Assembly (NCBI GenBank): GCA_024803745.1
Contig: JANJXV010000024.1
Location: 19,601,927 to 19,665,926 of the forward strand
Direction: 5' to 3'
From: Megascapheus bottae
Taxonomy: Eukaryota > Chordata > Mammalia > Rodentia > Geomyidae
DNA length: 64,000 bases
The notes under the pieces were generated by a model. That model was not told the DNA's origin. It worked only from the letters and a program-made list of their open reading frames with translations, and did no database searches. A program made the translations under genes and the position numbers. Positions 1 to 10,371 of the stretch are shown here, in pieces (positions within the stretch are counted from its first letter, which is position 1; each line of letters opens with the position of its first letter).

Positions 1-559
1 CCACCAGAAAACCAGAAGTGGCACTGTGGCTCAAGGGGTAGGGTGGTAGCCTTGAGCTAAAGAGCTCAGGGGCAATGCCCAGGCCCATAGTTCAAGTCCC
101 ACAACCTAACAAAAAAAATAAAAACAAAACAACAACAAAAAGAAGCCCTGGGTTTGATCCCCAGTACCATTAAAATAAAAAAAGGAAATTAGCACCTGGA
201 AAACTCAGAGTGAGGGAAAAAATAAACTACAGAAAATAGCCAGCACTGGTGGCTTACATCTGTAATCCTAGCTACTCAAGGAGGCTGAAATTTGAGAATG
301 GTGATTCAAAGCCAATGTGGGAAGGAAAGTTTATTATGAGTCTCTTATCTCCAATGAACTACCAAAAAGCTGGAAGTGGACCTATTGCTGGAGTGGTAGA
401 ATGTTAACTATCCTTCAGCAAAAAAGATAACAACCAAGCTGGTTGTGGTGGTTCATGCCCAGGCCCAGAATTCAAGCCCTACAAAAATAAAAAAATCCAG
501 CAGTGGAACTGCGGCTCAAGTGGTAGAATGATAGTGAAAAAACTCAGGGACAGCACCTA

Positions 560-573
560 GGCCCTGAGGAAAG

Positions 574-626
<53 letters not shown>

Positions 627-740
627 GAGGGAGGGAGGGAGGGAGGGAGGGAGGGAGGGAGGGGGAGGGAGGGAGGGAGGGAAAGAAAAGAAAGAAAGAA
701 AGGGAAAGAAAAGAAAAAAGGAAAGAAAGAAGGAAGGAAA
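560..740 (+). repeat. (GA)n and (GGGA)n microsatellite
   Basis: A GA run followed by GGGA units forms the expanded tail of a SINE right half. It creates long spurious open frames on the minus strand. Confidence 0.9.
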
Positions 741-775
741 GCAAGCAAGCAAGCAAAAAAAAAAAAGGGGGGGGG

Positions 776-985
776 GGCCTGGAGTTTGGCCTAGTGGAAG
801 AGTGCTTGCCTAGCATGCACAAGGACCCGGGTCCAATTCCTTGGTACCATATACATAGAAAAAAGCCAGAAGTGGTGCTGAGGCTCAAGTAGTAGAGCTC
901 TAGCCTTGAGAAAGTCCAAGGACAGGGCTCAGGCCCTAAGTTCATGGCCCAGGACTGGCAAAAAAAAAAAAAAAAACAAAAAAAA
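776..985 (+). mobile_element. IDL-Geo SINE (well preserved)
   Basis: The left half is ID/tRNA-Ala-like: cctagtggaagagtgcttgc is a Pol III A-box and gggtccaattcc the B-box region. It joins a right half with a second tRNA-like pattern and an A-rich tail. The whole matches the dimeric SINE of geomyoid rodents. Confidence 0.85.
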
Positions 986-2049
986 AAAACAATAGGGATA
1001 GCAGCCTAGGTACTGAATTTAAGCCCTAGGATTAGTACCAAAATAAATAAAGTAAAATAAAATAAAAACCAAGGCATTGAGTCAGCAGTTACAGAGATCT
1101 AGCCATTCACACATATATTTAAAGAAATGCAAATTAAAAGACAGTATCATTTAGCATGTATAAGCTAAGCAAGAGTCGAAGAATGACTTTTACAATTCAA
1201 TAATATGAAAATTTTACAAAGAGACCTATTCTAGGTCTTATTCAAAAGAACTGAAATCTTCCAGAATAAGGGAGATAGTTCAACTATAATAATATATATA
1301 TATATTTTTTTTTTTTTTTGCCAGTTTTGAGCTTTGAATTCAGAGCCTGAGCACTGTCCTTGGACTTTCTCAAGGCTAGAGCTCTACCACTTGAGCCACA
1401 GCACCATTTCTGGCTTTTTCTATGTATGTGGTACTGAGTAATCGAACCCAGGTCTTTGTGTATGCTAGGCAAGCACGCTACCTCTCGGCCAAACTCCTGG
1501 CCCCGATAATATTTTTAAGATGTGCAAAAAAAAAAAAAAAAGGATTGTGTATGACAAATGCTTATGAAACAGCTAAATAAAAACTGTGTAGAAAATGCAT
1601 ATGCATTGATGATCACAATGGAAACCAGCAAGCACTGGCAGGACCACAAAAGCCAGCCAGTCCTTCGCGTGGGGCAGGCACTCAGGAAGTACAGGTAGGA
1701 ACGGCATGGCAGGATCTGCACTAGACTTTCCCCCTCTAGACTTAGTGCTTTGTGTTCTCTGTTTCTTGCCATCCTGGGGCTGGAACTCAGGGCCTGGGCA
1801 CTGTCCCTGAGCTACTGTTGTTCAAGGCTAGCACTCTACCACTTGAGCCACAGCATCACTTCTGGCTTTTTCTGTGCATGTGGTACTGAGGAATCGAACC
1901 CAGGGCTTCATGTATGCTAGGCAAGCACTCTACCACTAAGCCATATTCTTAGGCCCTAAAATCAGAGTTTACCTTCTATTTGCTTGTTCCATGTCCAACT
2001 CCATGTCCAACTTTTTCCTCCCAGGCTGACATTTTCTCCTTTTCCATCT

Positions 2050-2063
2050 TTAATTTCCACAGG
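2050..2063 (-). CDS. ZC3HAV1L: Possible ZC3HAV1L exon 5 coding end (alternative)
   Basis: After the acceptor ctcacag at 2070-2064, the in-frame bases would read A-C-G-N-stop when joined to a donor at 2206/2205. The human tail ends P-V-S-C-E-K, so the cysteine position favours this form over the read-through KPCSGKP. The intron would be only 143 nt and its pyrimidine tract is weak. The choice is undecided from sequence alone. Confidence 0.4.
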
Positions 2064-2195
2064 CTGTGAGGTAGGCATTATTATGAACATCGTTCATAAA
2101 TGATGACATGAATAAACTGTTCTAAAGGAAAGCTCAGCAAAGCCGTGCTTTTGATGCTTCCAAGATGGCCGAACTTCTCACTTCTCCCTTTTCCT

Positions 2196-2332
2196 TTAAG
2201 GTTTACCTGAGCAGGGCTTGCTGGCTGACAGAGCCGGGACAGGGACAACAGGCCTGGCTTCTGCTGTCCCAGGCTTGTATGCTCCTTGTTTCTCAAGGCC
2301 CTGTGAATGCTCAGTAGAAGAAGCTGAGTTAT
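2196..2332 (-). CDS. ZC3HAV1L: ZC3HAV1L coding exon 4 (terminal, read-through version)
   Basis: The acceptor ccttctag|AT joins the G left by exon 3 to give Asp. The peptide then contains STEHSQGLEKQG, shared with the human tail. Reading on gives KPCSGKP and a TAA at 2198-2196. The sequence TCAG|GTAAAC at 2210-2205 could act as a donor. If used, the exon ends at 2207 and joins a 14-nt fifth coding exon at 2063-2050. Confidence 0.85.
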
Positions 2333-3145
2333 CTAGAAGGAAGAATAAAGAAGTGAACTTTCTGGGCCAGAGTTTAGCCTAGTGGTAGAGTGCTTGCCTA
2401 GCATGCATGAAGCCCTGGGTTCAATTCCTTGGTACCACATACACAGAAAAAGCCGGAAGTGGCTCCTACTTGAGTCATACTCCCACTTCCAGCTTTTTGC
2501 TGGTTAACTGGTGATTGCCTCTCAGGTTTGTGTGGCTGGGCTGGCTTCAAGCCAGGATTCTCAGATCTCAGCCTCAAATAGGATTACAGGCATGCGCCCC
2601 CACCAGTGCCTGGCTCTCAAGTGAGTTTTCCTTCCTTTTACAGTACCTCACTCCAGGTCATTCCCAGCCACCTCGGAGATACCTACCTTTACTCTCAAGC
2701 ATCTGGTGCAACTCCGCATGCTTATAGGCAGAGATGATCTGAAAATTCACAACACTTGAAACACTCAGTCCTTGGTCCTCCAGCCACTGGAGGGTGGCAG
2801 TGTGGATGAGCTGATGGGACCGTTTGCAGGTCTGAAGTGTGCACTCTCCACGTACAAAGTTCTTGCACACGTGGAACTTGGTACATTTCTCCTTGAGGTT
2901 GCAGTACCCATAGGGGGGGTGACCGCCTTTGTTGTACAGCAAACAGACCTGGAGCAGAAAAGGGGACGCATTTCAAGTCTGACAGTTCATTGCCTTGTTT
3001 TTATTTTTTTCATGTGGGTATAGGGACTTGAACTCACTATCTCATGCTTTCAGTGAGTTTCCTTGCTCATGGTTGGCTCACTACCACTTTGAGCTACATC
3101 TCTAGTTCACTTTTCTCCTTTTCCTTCCTTCCTTCCTTTCCCTCT

Positions 3146-3213
<68 letters not shown>

Positions 3214-4863
3214 TCACTCAGGGCCTAGGTGCTGTCCCTGAGTTTTTTCACTATCATTCTACCACTTGAGCCACAGTTCCACTGCTGGATTTTTTATTTT
3301 CTTGCCAGTCCTGGGCTGGGCTCGGGGCCTAAGCATTGTCCTTGGGATTTCTCAAGGCTAGACCACTTGAGCCACAGCACCATTTTCGGCTTTTTTCTAT
3401 GTATGTGGTACTGAGGAATCGAACCCAAGTCTTTGTGCATGCTAGGCAAGCACTCTACCACTAGGCCAAACTCCCGGCCCTCACTGCTGGATTTTTGAGA
3501 CTAGCCTGAGTAAAAAGTTCATGAGACCTCATCTCAATCAATGTGTGATGGCAGAGAGTACTATTATTTCTTCTGCATTGGAATAAAAAAGAGAAGGCTC
3601 TTCATTTTAGTAGAATAACTAAAGTGAAAAAGAAAAAAAAAAGCTGGGGGTATGGGTTAAGTCAATGCATCTTTTTTAACAAGAATGAGGCCCTACCTCC
3701 CTGGCAAACCCAAATAACCCATGCATACAAAACTGAACCCAACTCCCATAGCTTTGAAGCAACTAGAATTCTGATCTAAAGCCAAAGAGGCAAAGAGTAA
3801 CCACCCTGTAAGAATGCAGCGGGGAGAGTTCAAGTGACTCACCTCTGGTAAAAGGCCCGGGTCATTCTGCAAAAGCAGGATGCGAAGCTGGGCCTCATTG
3901 AGGCCAAAGAGCCCATGGTTTTTCAGGACTTGGATGTTGACCGGGGTGTGGATGTCATGGGAAAGGGTACACATGGACCTAGGAGAGTACAACAGCCTTG
4001 GTCAGACGCCCAAGTGAGGCAGGGGAGGTGAGTGCAAGTCCCTTACCAGGGTAGCTTCCAGCTACTGCAGTGATAAAAATAAAAATGCTGACTTGGCCAG
4101 ATATGGTGACTCATGCCTGTAAACCCAGTTACTGGGGATGATGAGATCTGATGATCTTGGTCTTGGGATAGGCATATCCAAAAGCCTCTTCATCTCCAAT
4201 TAACCAGCAAAGAGCCAGACATGGAGGTGTGGCTTAAGTGGTAGAGCACTTGAGAAAAACGAAGCTAAGTAAAATCATAAGGCCGGCCAGCCACAGAGTC
4301 CGCTTACCTAAAAGTGTTTATGCAGGAATTTAGATAAAGCTGACAATAATAGCATTATGATAAGAGCCTAAAGGACAATCGAAGTCATCAAAGTCCCTGA
4401 GAGTGGCTACAACTAATTTTATTATTGGGAAACATTTTTGCAAGACCTCACTCACAACAAATTATGCTAAGAATTTAAATGAAAATGTTAGCACATTGCA
4501 CATCACCTTTTTTGAAGGACTATGGCCAAGGATATCCTGTAAAGACTACAAATAAACAAAAAAAGTTGACGATTGGAAAGAAAAGTACTCCAGGAAATGG
4601 AAACAAAAGGTGTGTGCTCCCTTTGTTGCAGTTTCCATCGTTTTTTTGGTTTGTTTGTTTGTTTGGTTGGTTGGTTGGTTGGTTTTTTTCTTGTTTGTTC
4701 CTTTATCAGTCTTTGGGAGGGTAAGAGGAGGCACAGCAAAAGAGACGCCCTCTCGACTTATGTAACTGTAGCCCCCTGTATGTCACCTTAATAATTACCA
4801 TAAAATAACTTTAAAGAAGTAAAATAAAGCGCAAGGCCCTGAGTTCAAGGACCAGGGTCTGAA

Positions 4864-4914
<51 letters not shown>

Positions 4915-5375
4915 GCGCGCGCGCGTGCGTGCGCGCAGGGACCCCGCACCCCGCATGGGGCGGCCTCGGGGGGTCCCGGGCCCCCTCCCCGCGCCCCTCA
5001 CCAGCAGTCGCGGTGAGGACACCGGCCCAGCATGTGGCGGCGGCAGAGGTGCAGCTGGTCGCAGGCCGGGCACTCGCCGCGCTGGTAGCGGGCGCAGAGG
5101 CGCGCGGCGGTGACAGCCACCACCCTGCAGGCCTCGGCCGGGGCGTCCGCGCCGCCCCGCGCGCCGCCCGCCGCCGCCTCGGCCTCCGCGTCCCGGCCGC
5201 CCGGCCGCGCGTCCACCGCCTGCAGCAGGAAGCGCTCGGGCCCGGCCCGCAGCAGCACCGCCCGCAGCTGGGCCTCCGACAGCTCCACGTGGCCGCGCAG
5301 GTCCCGCAGGAGCATGCGGCCGCCGTGCGCGCACAGCACCTTGCTGAGGAACGAGCACAGCGTGGGGTCCGCCAT
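2196..5375 (-). CDS. ZC3HAV1L: ZC3HAV1L, ZAP-like CCCH zinc-finger protein (4 coding exons joined)
   Basis: The joined exons 5375-5002, 3978-3843, 2948-2687 and 2332-2196 total 909 nt and encode 302 residues; the human protein is about 300. Every junction has GT/AG signals and keeps the frame. The product resembles the N-terminal RNA-binding domain of ZAP. An N-terminal helical region starts MADPTLCSFL. Four CCCH fingers follow: C94/C102/C105/H109, C111/C119/C128/H132, a third with C186/C192/H196, and C198/C206/C211/H215. A short hydrophilic tail ends the protein. There is no WWE or PARP part. The start was chosen by homology and a strong Kozak context (gccATGG). The gene lies about 8 kb downstream of ZC3HAV1 on the same strand and shares its first exon boundaries, so it is a tandem paralogue. 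Its cellular role is poorly known; RNA binding is inferred from the fingers. The last exon may instead splice to a tiny fifth exon. Confidence 0.93.
2333..2686. repeat. ZC3HAV1L intron 3
   Basis: The intron holds an IDL half (+) at 2363-2470 directly abutting a reverse B1-like half at 2478-2612. The rest is splice-proximal unique sequence. Confidence 0.75.
2687..2948 (-). CDS. ZC3HAV1L: ZC3HAV1L coding exon 3
   Basis: This 262-nt exon encodes residues 171-257. It contains fingers 3 and 4 (C186/C192/H196 and C198/C206/C211/H215), then a helical segment with the motif VVNFQIIS. The acceptor is ctccag|GTC and the donor AAAG|GTAGGT. Confidence 0.95.
2949..3842. repeat. ZC3HAV1L intron 2
   Basis: The intron contains a (TTTC)n tract at 3149-3215, a reverse SINE right half at 3218-3290 and a reverse IDL-Geo at 3302-3480. 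The segment 3490-3840 shows no recognisable feature beyond the splice donor. Confidence 0.75.
3843..3978 (-). CDS. ZC3HAV1L: ZC3HAV1L coding exon 2
   Basis: This 136-nt exon encodes residues 125-170, beginning W-S-M-C-T-L-S-H, which completes finger 2 (C128, H132). A winged-helix-like segment follows and ends LLPE. The acceptor is tcctag|G and the donor GAG|GTGAGT. The length equals that of ZC3HAV1 exon 2, also 136 nt. Confidence 0.95.
3979..5001. repeat. ZC3HAV1L intron 1
   Basis: Contents are a B1-Geo SINE at 4094-4285 (+), unique sequence at 4285-4600, TTTG/TTGG repeats at 4640-4690, an L1 3'-end-like tail at about 4740-4815, a SINE right-half remnant at 4826-4864, the CA/CG tract, and the 3' edge of the CpG island. 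Confidence 0.7.
4865..4937 (+). repeat. (CA)n/(CG)n tract in ZC3HAV1L intron 1
   Basis: About 23 CA units pass directly into alternating CG/TG, ending 65 bp from the exon 1 donor. The CA run begins at the tail of a SINE right half at about 4826-4864. Long CA joined to CG is a strong Z-DNA-forming pattern. Confidence 0.9.
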
Positions 5376-5570
5376 GGCCCCGGCCCGCGCCCCAGACTCC
5401 TCCCCGGCACGTCCGCCCCAGCCGGCCGGGGGGCGGGCCAGGAGGCCCAGCCACGGGGCCTGGATCTCCTGGGGGGAAGCCGGGGACCCTGTGCCGCCCC
5501 TCCAGTGAGCTGGGGAGGGGTGTGGGGAGTCGTGGCTGAGCTCACCTGGCCGCAGAGCAGGCCGAACCGA
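4910..5570. promoter_or_regulatory. CpG island at ZC3HAV1L exon 1
   Basis: This very CpG-dense segment covers exon 1, its donor and about 190 bp upstream of the ATG. It is bounded on both sides by alternating purine-pyrimidine repeats: CA/CG at 4865-4937 and TG at 5573-5664. No ISRE was seen. Confidence 0.8.
5002..5375 (-). CDS. ZC3HAV1L: ZC3HAV1L coding exon 1
   Basis: The exon has 374 coding nt (residues 1-124 plus two bases) in a very CpG-rich island. It encodes the N-terminal helical region, an Ala/Gly-rich insert around residues 60-80, finger 1 and most of finger 2 (C111, C119). The donor is TG|GTGAGG. The frame stays open upstream of the ATG through the island into the TG repeat, so the start rests on homology and Kozak context rather than on an upstream stop. 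Confidence 0.93.
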
Positions 5571-5572
5571 GC

Positions 5573-5655
<83 letters not shown>

Positions 5656-5664
5656 ACGCGCGCT
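5573..5664 (+). repeat. (TG)n tract upstream of ZC3HAV1L
   Basis: Nearly perfect alternating TG (with one CG) ends in tacacgcgcgc. It starts about 200 bp upstream of the ATG and abuts a reverse B1-Geo SINE at 5662-5826. Confidence 0.9.
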
Positions 5665-8321
5665 CATCCTGGAGCTTGAACTCGGGGCCTAGGCCAGACC
5701 CCTGACCTCTACCACTTGCGAAAACAGCTTTTTGGTGGCTCATTGGAGTTTCTGACCAGGCCGCCTTCAAACCGTAATCCTTAGATCTCAGCCCCTGGAG
5801 TAGCTAGGATTCTAGAGATGACCACAAGACCTTTTTGGTTGGCCAGTGGTGGGGCTTGCACCCAAAGTCTGAGCATTGTCCTTGGACTTTTCTCAAGGTC
5901 AGAGCTTTACCACTTGAGCCACAGCACCACTTCCAGCATTTTTTTTTCTTTTTTTCTTTTTTTGGCACTCTACCACTAGGCCAAACTCCCAGCCCCTACA
6001 AAACCTTTTTAAATCTTACTCATTACAGCATCTCATCACCTGTGTCCAGCCATTTGGCAGGACAGATGGGTGTGTCTGTGTGTGCACTTGAGTGTGCACG
6101 CGTGAGACAGAGACAGTGACAGAGAGAATGTTTGGAGGTCTTGTGGGTGCTAGTCAAGAACTGTACACTGTCCAAACAGTACAAGAGCGAGGACTCAATA
6201 CTTGCATACCCAATGCTATGGACATGGTACTGGAAATATAAACACAACTACATAGACATGAAAACTTATGACTCTATAGATATAATGTTTTATTACAAAA
6301 ATTAATATGTATCTATGCCATACAAACCCTCGGCCTAATTTTGATTATGTTCTAAAATCTAAGTGCCAGTGATTGTATATAGAGATTCCCTTCTTGAATA
6401 CTTGTTTGTTAAACACAGCATTTGAAATATGATGTAAAGTCAGTTAATAAATTCTTTAATAAAGTAACTGTATACTGACCTATATCCTTAACCCATAGCT
6501 ATTTTAAAATAGCTAGCAGTAATGTTTCTAGAAAACAAGATAAGTAGTCGGGAAAAACAGGCTTGAGGAGCTAAAAGCCTGTATTTTATTGTGCTTGCAG
6601 TGAACATTCTAAGGTAAACGGCTCGTACATAGTCACATTTTATGTAAGGTATAGTGGAGATTCAAAGCTACTCAAGCAAGATCCAGAGGCAGAACCTCAA
6701 GTTTGAGGCCAGGCAGGATGGACATTATTACAACCCTGTCACTGGTGGCAAGCCAGGGTTTGTGAAGATTCCTTTAAAAGAGGAAGGCCAGGCACTCACT
6801 GGTGGCTCAAGTCAGTAATCCTAGCTTCTCAGGAGGCTGAGACCTGAGGATCACAGTTGGAAGCCAGCCCTGTGAAGGCCTCATTTTCTCTGATCTATCT
6901 CCAAGCTCCAGGACTGATTCCATCCCCCACCCCACCCCCACTCACCCCAAAAGGACTCTCCATTCAGGGCTTTTGTCCTGGGACAAGTACAATGGTAAGA
7001 AAAGTTGACAGAACTTTTTTGAGCAAACATAAAAAGAGGCATGCTCTAGCAGGTAGCACGGGGTGCTCACAGGAGACACCTCCAGTTGTTTTGACATCAG
7101 AGGTATTTATGGCTAAAAGAAAGTAGAATTGGGATCTGGTTCCTAGTCACCCCATGGGCACAAGTTTCTTTTTGTTCTAACACCTGGTAACATTTTCTCA
7201 TCCTTGATGTTACAGCATTTATCACTTACACCAAGAGACCTCAAGGTTAGCCTGCTAGACTTGGTTGTGTTGCCCTTGAGTTTTTTAAACAAAAGCTTGA
7301 GTCACTGATGTCTGGAATTTTTTTTTTTTTTGCAGATAAAGGGTAGGTTCTTCACACATTCCTGTCAAGACAGGTGTCTCTCCTGAAGATAAATATTAAC
7401 AAATACTTTTTTGTGTGTGCCCCAAAGGGATCATTTTCCAAGAATAAGTGTCTGAGATTTTCTTGCTCAGTCAGGGAGCTTGCCAGTTAGCTGGACACTC
7501 AAGCAAGGTCAGAGGGAAAGAGCTGTTCTAGTTTTTCTTTTTTTCTTTTAACTGACTGCTGCTGTTTATGAGGGAACACAGGCTTAAGGCAAAAGTAGTG
7601 CTTCTGTGTCTTTGTTTTTAATCAAGCTCTTGACCAATGCAGTGTTTGTCTCTAAATTCCTGGCTGCTCAATCCAAGAACTCATTTTCTCTGATCTATCT
7701 TACCTCAACCCTATCTCAAAAAGAAAATAGTATGCCATAAGATTCAGTCCCTCAGGTGAGGCATGAGAAGAGAAAGGATATAGATAACTTTTGAGGGATA
7801 GAGTAGTAGGCAACAAAAGCTGTGAAATTTAAGTGCGAAGAACATTATTGGGGGCAGGGAAGGTGTCTCAGTGGTAATGTTTGTCTAGCATGCATGAAGC
7901 CCTGGGTCCAATTCCTTAGTACCACATATACAGAAAAAGACAAAAGTGGTGCTGTGGCTCTAGCAGTAGAGTGCTAGCCTTGAGCAAAAGCAGCTCAGGG
8001 TAGCTGGGTATGGTGCACGCCTGTAATCCAAGCTACTCAGGAGGCTGAGATCTGAGGTTCAAAGCCTTCTGGGCACAAAGGACCTGAGACTCTTCTCTCC
8101 AATTAACCTCTAGAAAACGGGAAGTGGGGCTTGGCTCAAGGGTAGCCTTCAGTTGAAGAGCTCAGGTACAGTGTCCAGGTTGAGTACAAGCCCCATGACC
8201 CCTCCCCAAAGGAAAAAAAAAGGAAAAAAAAAAAAAAGAGAAAGCTCAGGATGATGCCCAGGCCCTGAGTTTAATCCCTAGGACTGGCCAAATAAAAAAC
8301 ATCATTAAAGAAGCAGATGTT

Positions 8322-8530
8322 CGGGGCCTGGAGTTTGGCCTAGTGGTAGAGTGCTTGCCTTGCATGCACGAAGACCCAGGTTCAATTCCTCGATACCACA
8401 TACATAGAAAAAAGCTGGAAGTGGTGCTGAGGCTCAAGTGGTAGAGCTCTAGCCTTGAGAAAGTCCAAGGACAGTGCTCAGGCCCTGAGCACAAGCCCAG
8501 GACTGGCAAAAAAAAAAAAAAAAAGCAGAT
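8322..8530 (+). mobile_element. IDL-Geo SINE (well preserved)
   Basis: Both halves are intact, from ggcctggagtttggcctagt to the A-tail. The right half reads ctcaagtggtagagctctag and cagtgctcaggccctgagc, as in other young copies. Confidence 0.85.
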
Positions 8531-10008
8531 GTTCACATCTGTAATGCTAGCTACTCAGGATCGATATCTGACAATCAACGTTTCCAAGCCAGTGAGGGCA
8601 GAAAAGTCCTACAGAGTCTTATCTCTGACTAGCAAAACTGGAAGTGGAGCTGTGGCTCAACGATAAAATTCCAGTCTGGAGAGAGAAAAAATGAAAGGAC
8701 AGTGCCCGGACCCTGAGTTCAAGCCCCAGTACACATACACACACCATTTCCCCCCCGCCCCCAATAACTACTCAGTTAATTTTTTTTTTTTTTTTTTTTT
8801 TTGCCAGTTCTGCTTGGCTCAAGCTCAGGGCCTGAGCACTGTCCTTGGGCTTTCTCAAGGCTAGAGCCTTACCACTTGAGCCACAGAACCACTTCCGGCT
8901 TTTTGCCTATGTATGTGGTACCAAGGAATAGAACCCGGGTCCCCCTGCATTCTAGGCAAGAACTCTACCACTAGGCTAAACTCCCAACCCTTTTTGTGTC
9001 ACAGGGTTACCCTGCAGCCACCCCCGGGGCCAGAAGAAGGTATGTTAATTAATGGCTTCCAATCTTTCTCTTCCTAAGTCCATAAGCAAAGATGTGCCCA
9101 TGCCCTTTCAGTCTCCAACATTACCAGTCCTGCCCTGCCCTTCCCTGGTAGTGTGCCAGGAATTAGGAAGCCAAGAGAGGCAAATCACATCATCTTTTTT
9201 TTTTGCCCAGTCCTGGGACTTGAATTCAGAGCCTGGGCAGTGTCCCTGAGCTTCTCTTACTCAAGGCTAATACTCGATCATTTGAGCCACAGTGCCACTT
9301 CTGTTTTTTTCCGTTTATGGGGTACCAAAGAATTGAACCTTGAGCTTCATGCATGCTAGGCAAGCTTTCTACCACTAAGCCACATTTCCAGCCCAACATC
9401 TTCTTTTGAATAAACCAGTATCTATAGTCAATTATCTTTTTGAAGATACCAACAGAGCAAATAAATGCAGCCAAACCAAATCAATTATTTTTTTATTAAG
9501 CAATTTCTCAAATTAAGCAAATAAGAGAAAACATTAATAACAGTGTATTCAATAGAAATCAACCAACATTATCAGTAAATCAAGCGAAACTAACAGATTG
9601 ACTAAAATGAAAAGCTGACCATTTAATGCTGGATAGATGCTAAAAATAGACAAATGAAGGCATAAGAGTTTGTTTTTGTTTTGCCTTTTTTTTTTTGGCT
9701 GGTCCTGAGACACAAACTCTGTCTGGGCCTACGTAACTGAGCTCCTTTTGCTCAAGGCTGGTGCTCTACTACTATGAGCCACAGTGCCACTTCTGGCTTT
9801 TTCTGTGATTTAATTGGAAATAAAGAGTCTCACAGACTTTCCTGCCCAGGCTGGCTTCGAACCCTGATCCTCGGATCTCAGCCACCTGAGTAGCTGGGAA
9901 TTATAGGCATGAACTACTGACACATAACTCACAAAAGCATTTTTAAAACCAGAGGTTTGAGAGGTTGGAAAGGACCTGAAGGAATGGACAGTTGAGTTAA
10001 ACTAAGGG

Positions 10009-10371
10009 TGCCGGATACCACTAGGGCAGTCGGTTCTGGTATATGGGAATTCGATCCCAAGATACAGAGAAACCACATTCTGCGAGGTTGAATCGGGACT
10101 CTTTATTACAAAGCCGGCAACTGAGAGCATATTCATGTCTCAAAGAAACTCAGTGCAGTTAATACAAAGCTTATAGAGACAAACACTACATGATTGGTTT
10201 AAGGAAGTAAACCTAGCAAAAGCGTTCACAGAAGCAAAACAAGCTAGGGGGAACAGTTAGATGCAATCGAGGGCAAGCATTCTCTATAGCAAGGCTTTCC
10301 TGGAGTCAAACAACCCAGAATACTGCTACAGTTCAAAGAATGACCCCATTTCACTGCTAGAGAGTTTTCCA
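10009..10371 (-). mobile_element. Solo LTR-like element (endogenous retrovirus remnant)
   Basis: On the minus strand the segment has an LTR-like order: a CCAAT box (near 10195), a TATA-like CTATAAG (near 10170), AATAAA at 10107-10102, a short U5-like end and a terminal CA at 10010-10009. No internal retroviral genes are present. The 5' limit near 10371 is a guess based on a possible imperfect target duplication (aaggg/aagtg). Confidence 0.4.

Larger units (their letters stand above)
1..2049. repeat. Downstream flank of ZC3HAV1L: SINE-dense
   Basis: No gene was found apart from the likely ZC3HAV1L 3' UTR near 1960-2049. A SINE right half lies at 1-175 (+), B1-Geo at 239-480 (+), a right half with a GA/GGGA tail at 499-770 (+), and IDL-Geo at 776-985 (+), 1312-1503 (-) and 1770-1957 (-). 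The segment 985-1310 shows no feature. Confidence 0.75.

Noticed and set aside
544..945. 133-codon minus-strand frame rich in Ser/Leu/Pro
   Set aside because: Translation of an IDL-Geo SINE and a GA/GGGA repeat.
1312..1503. tRNA-like A and B boxes read as a tRNA gene
   Set aside because: They belong to an ID-like SINE head; the same pattern repeats dozens of times in the window with A-tails, so no true tRNA gene is called.
4811..5770. Long overlapping open frames on both strands across ZC3HAV1L exon 1 (up to 319 codons)
   Set aside because: They arise from stop-poor GC-rich sequence and CA/TG repeats; only the frame starting at 5375 on the minus strand has family homology.
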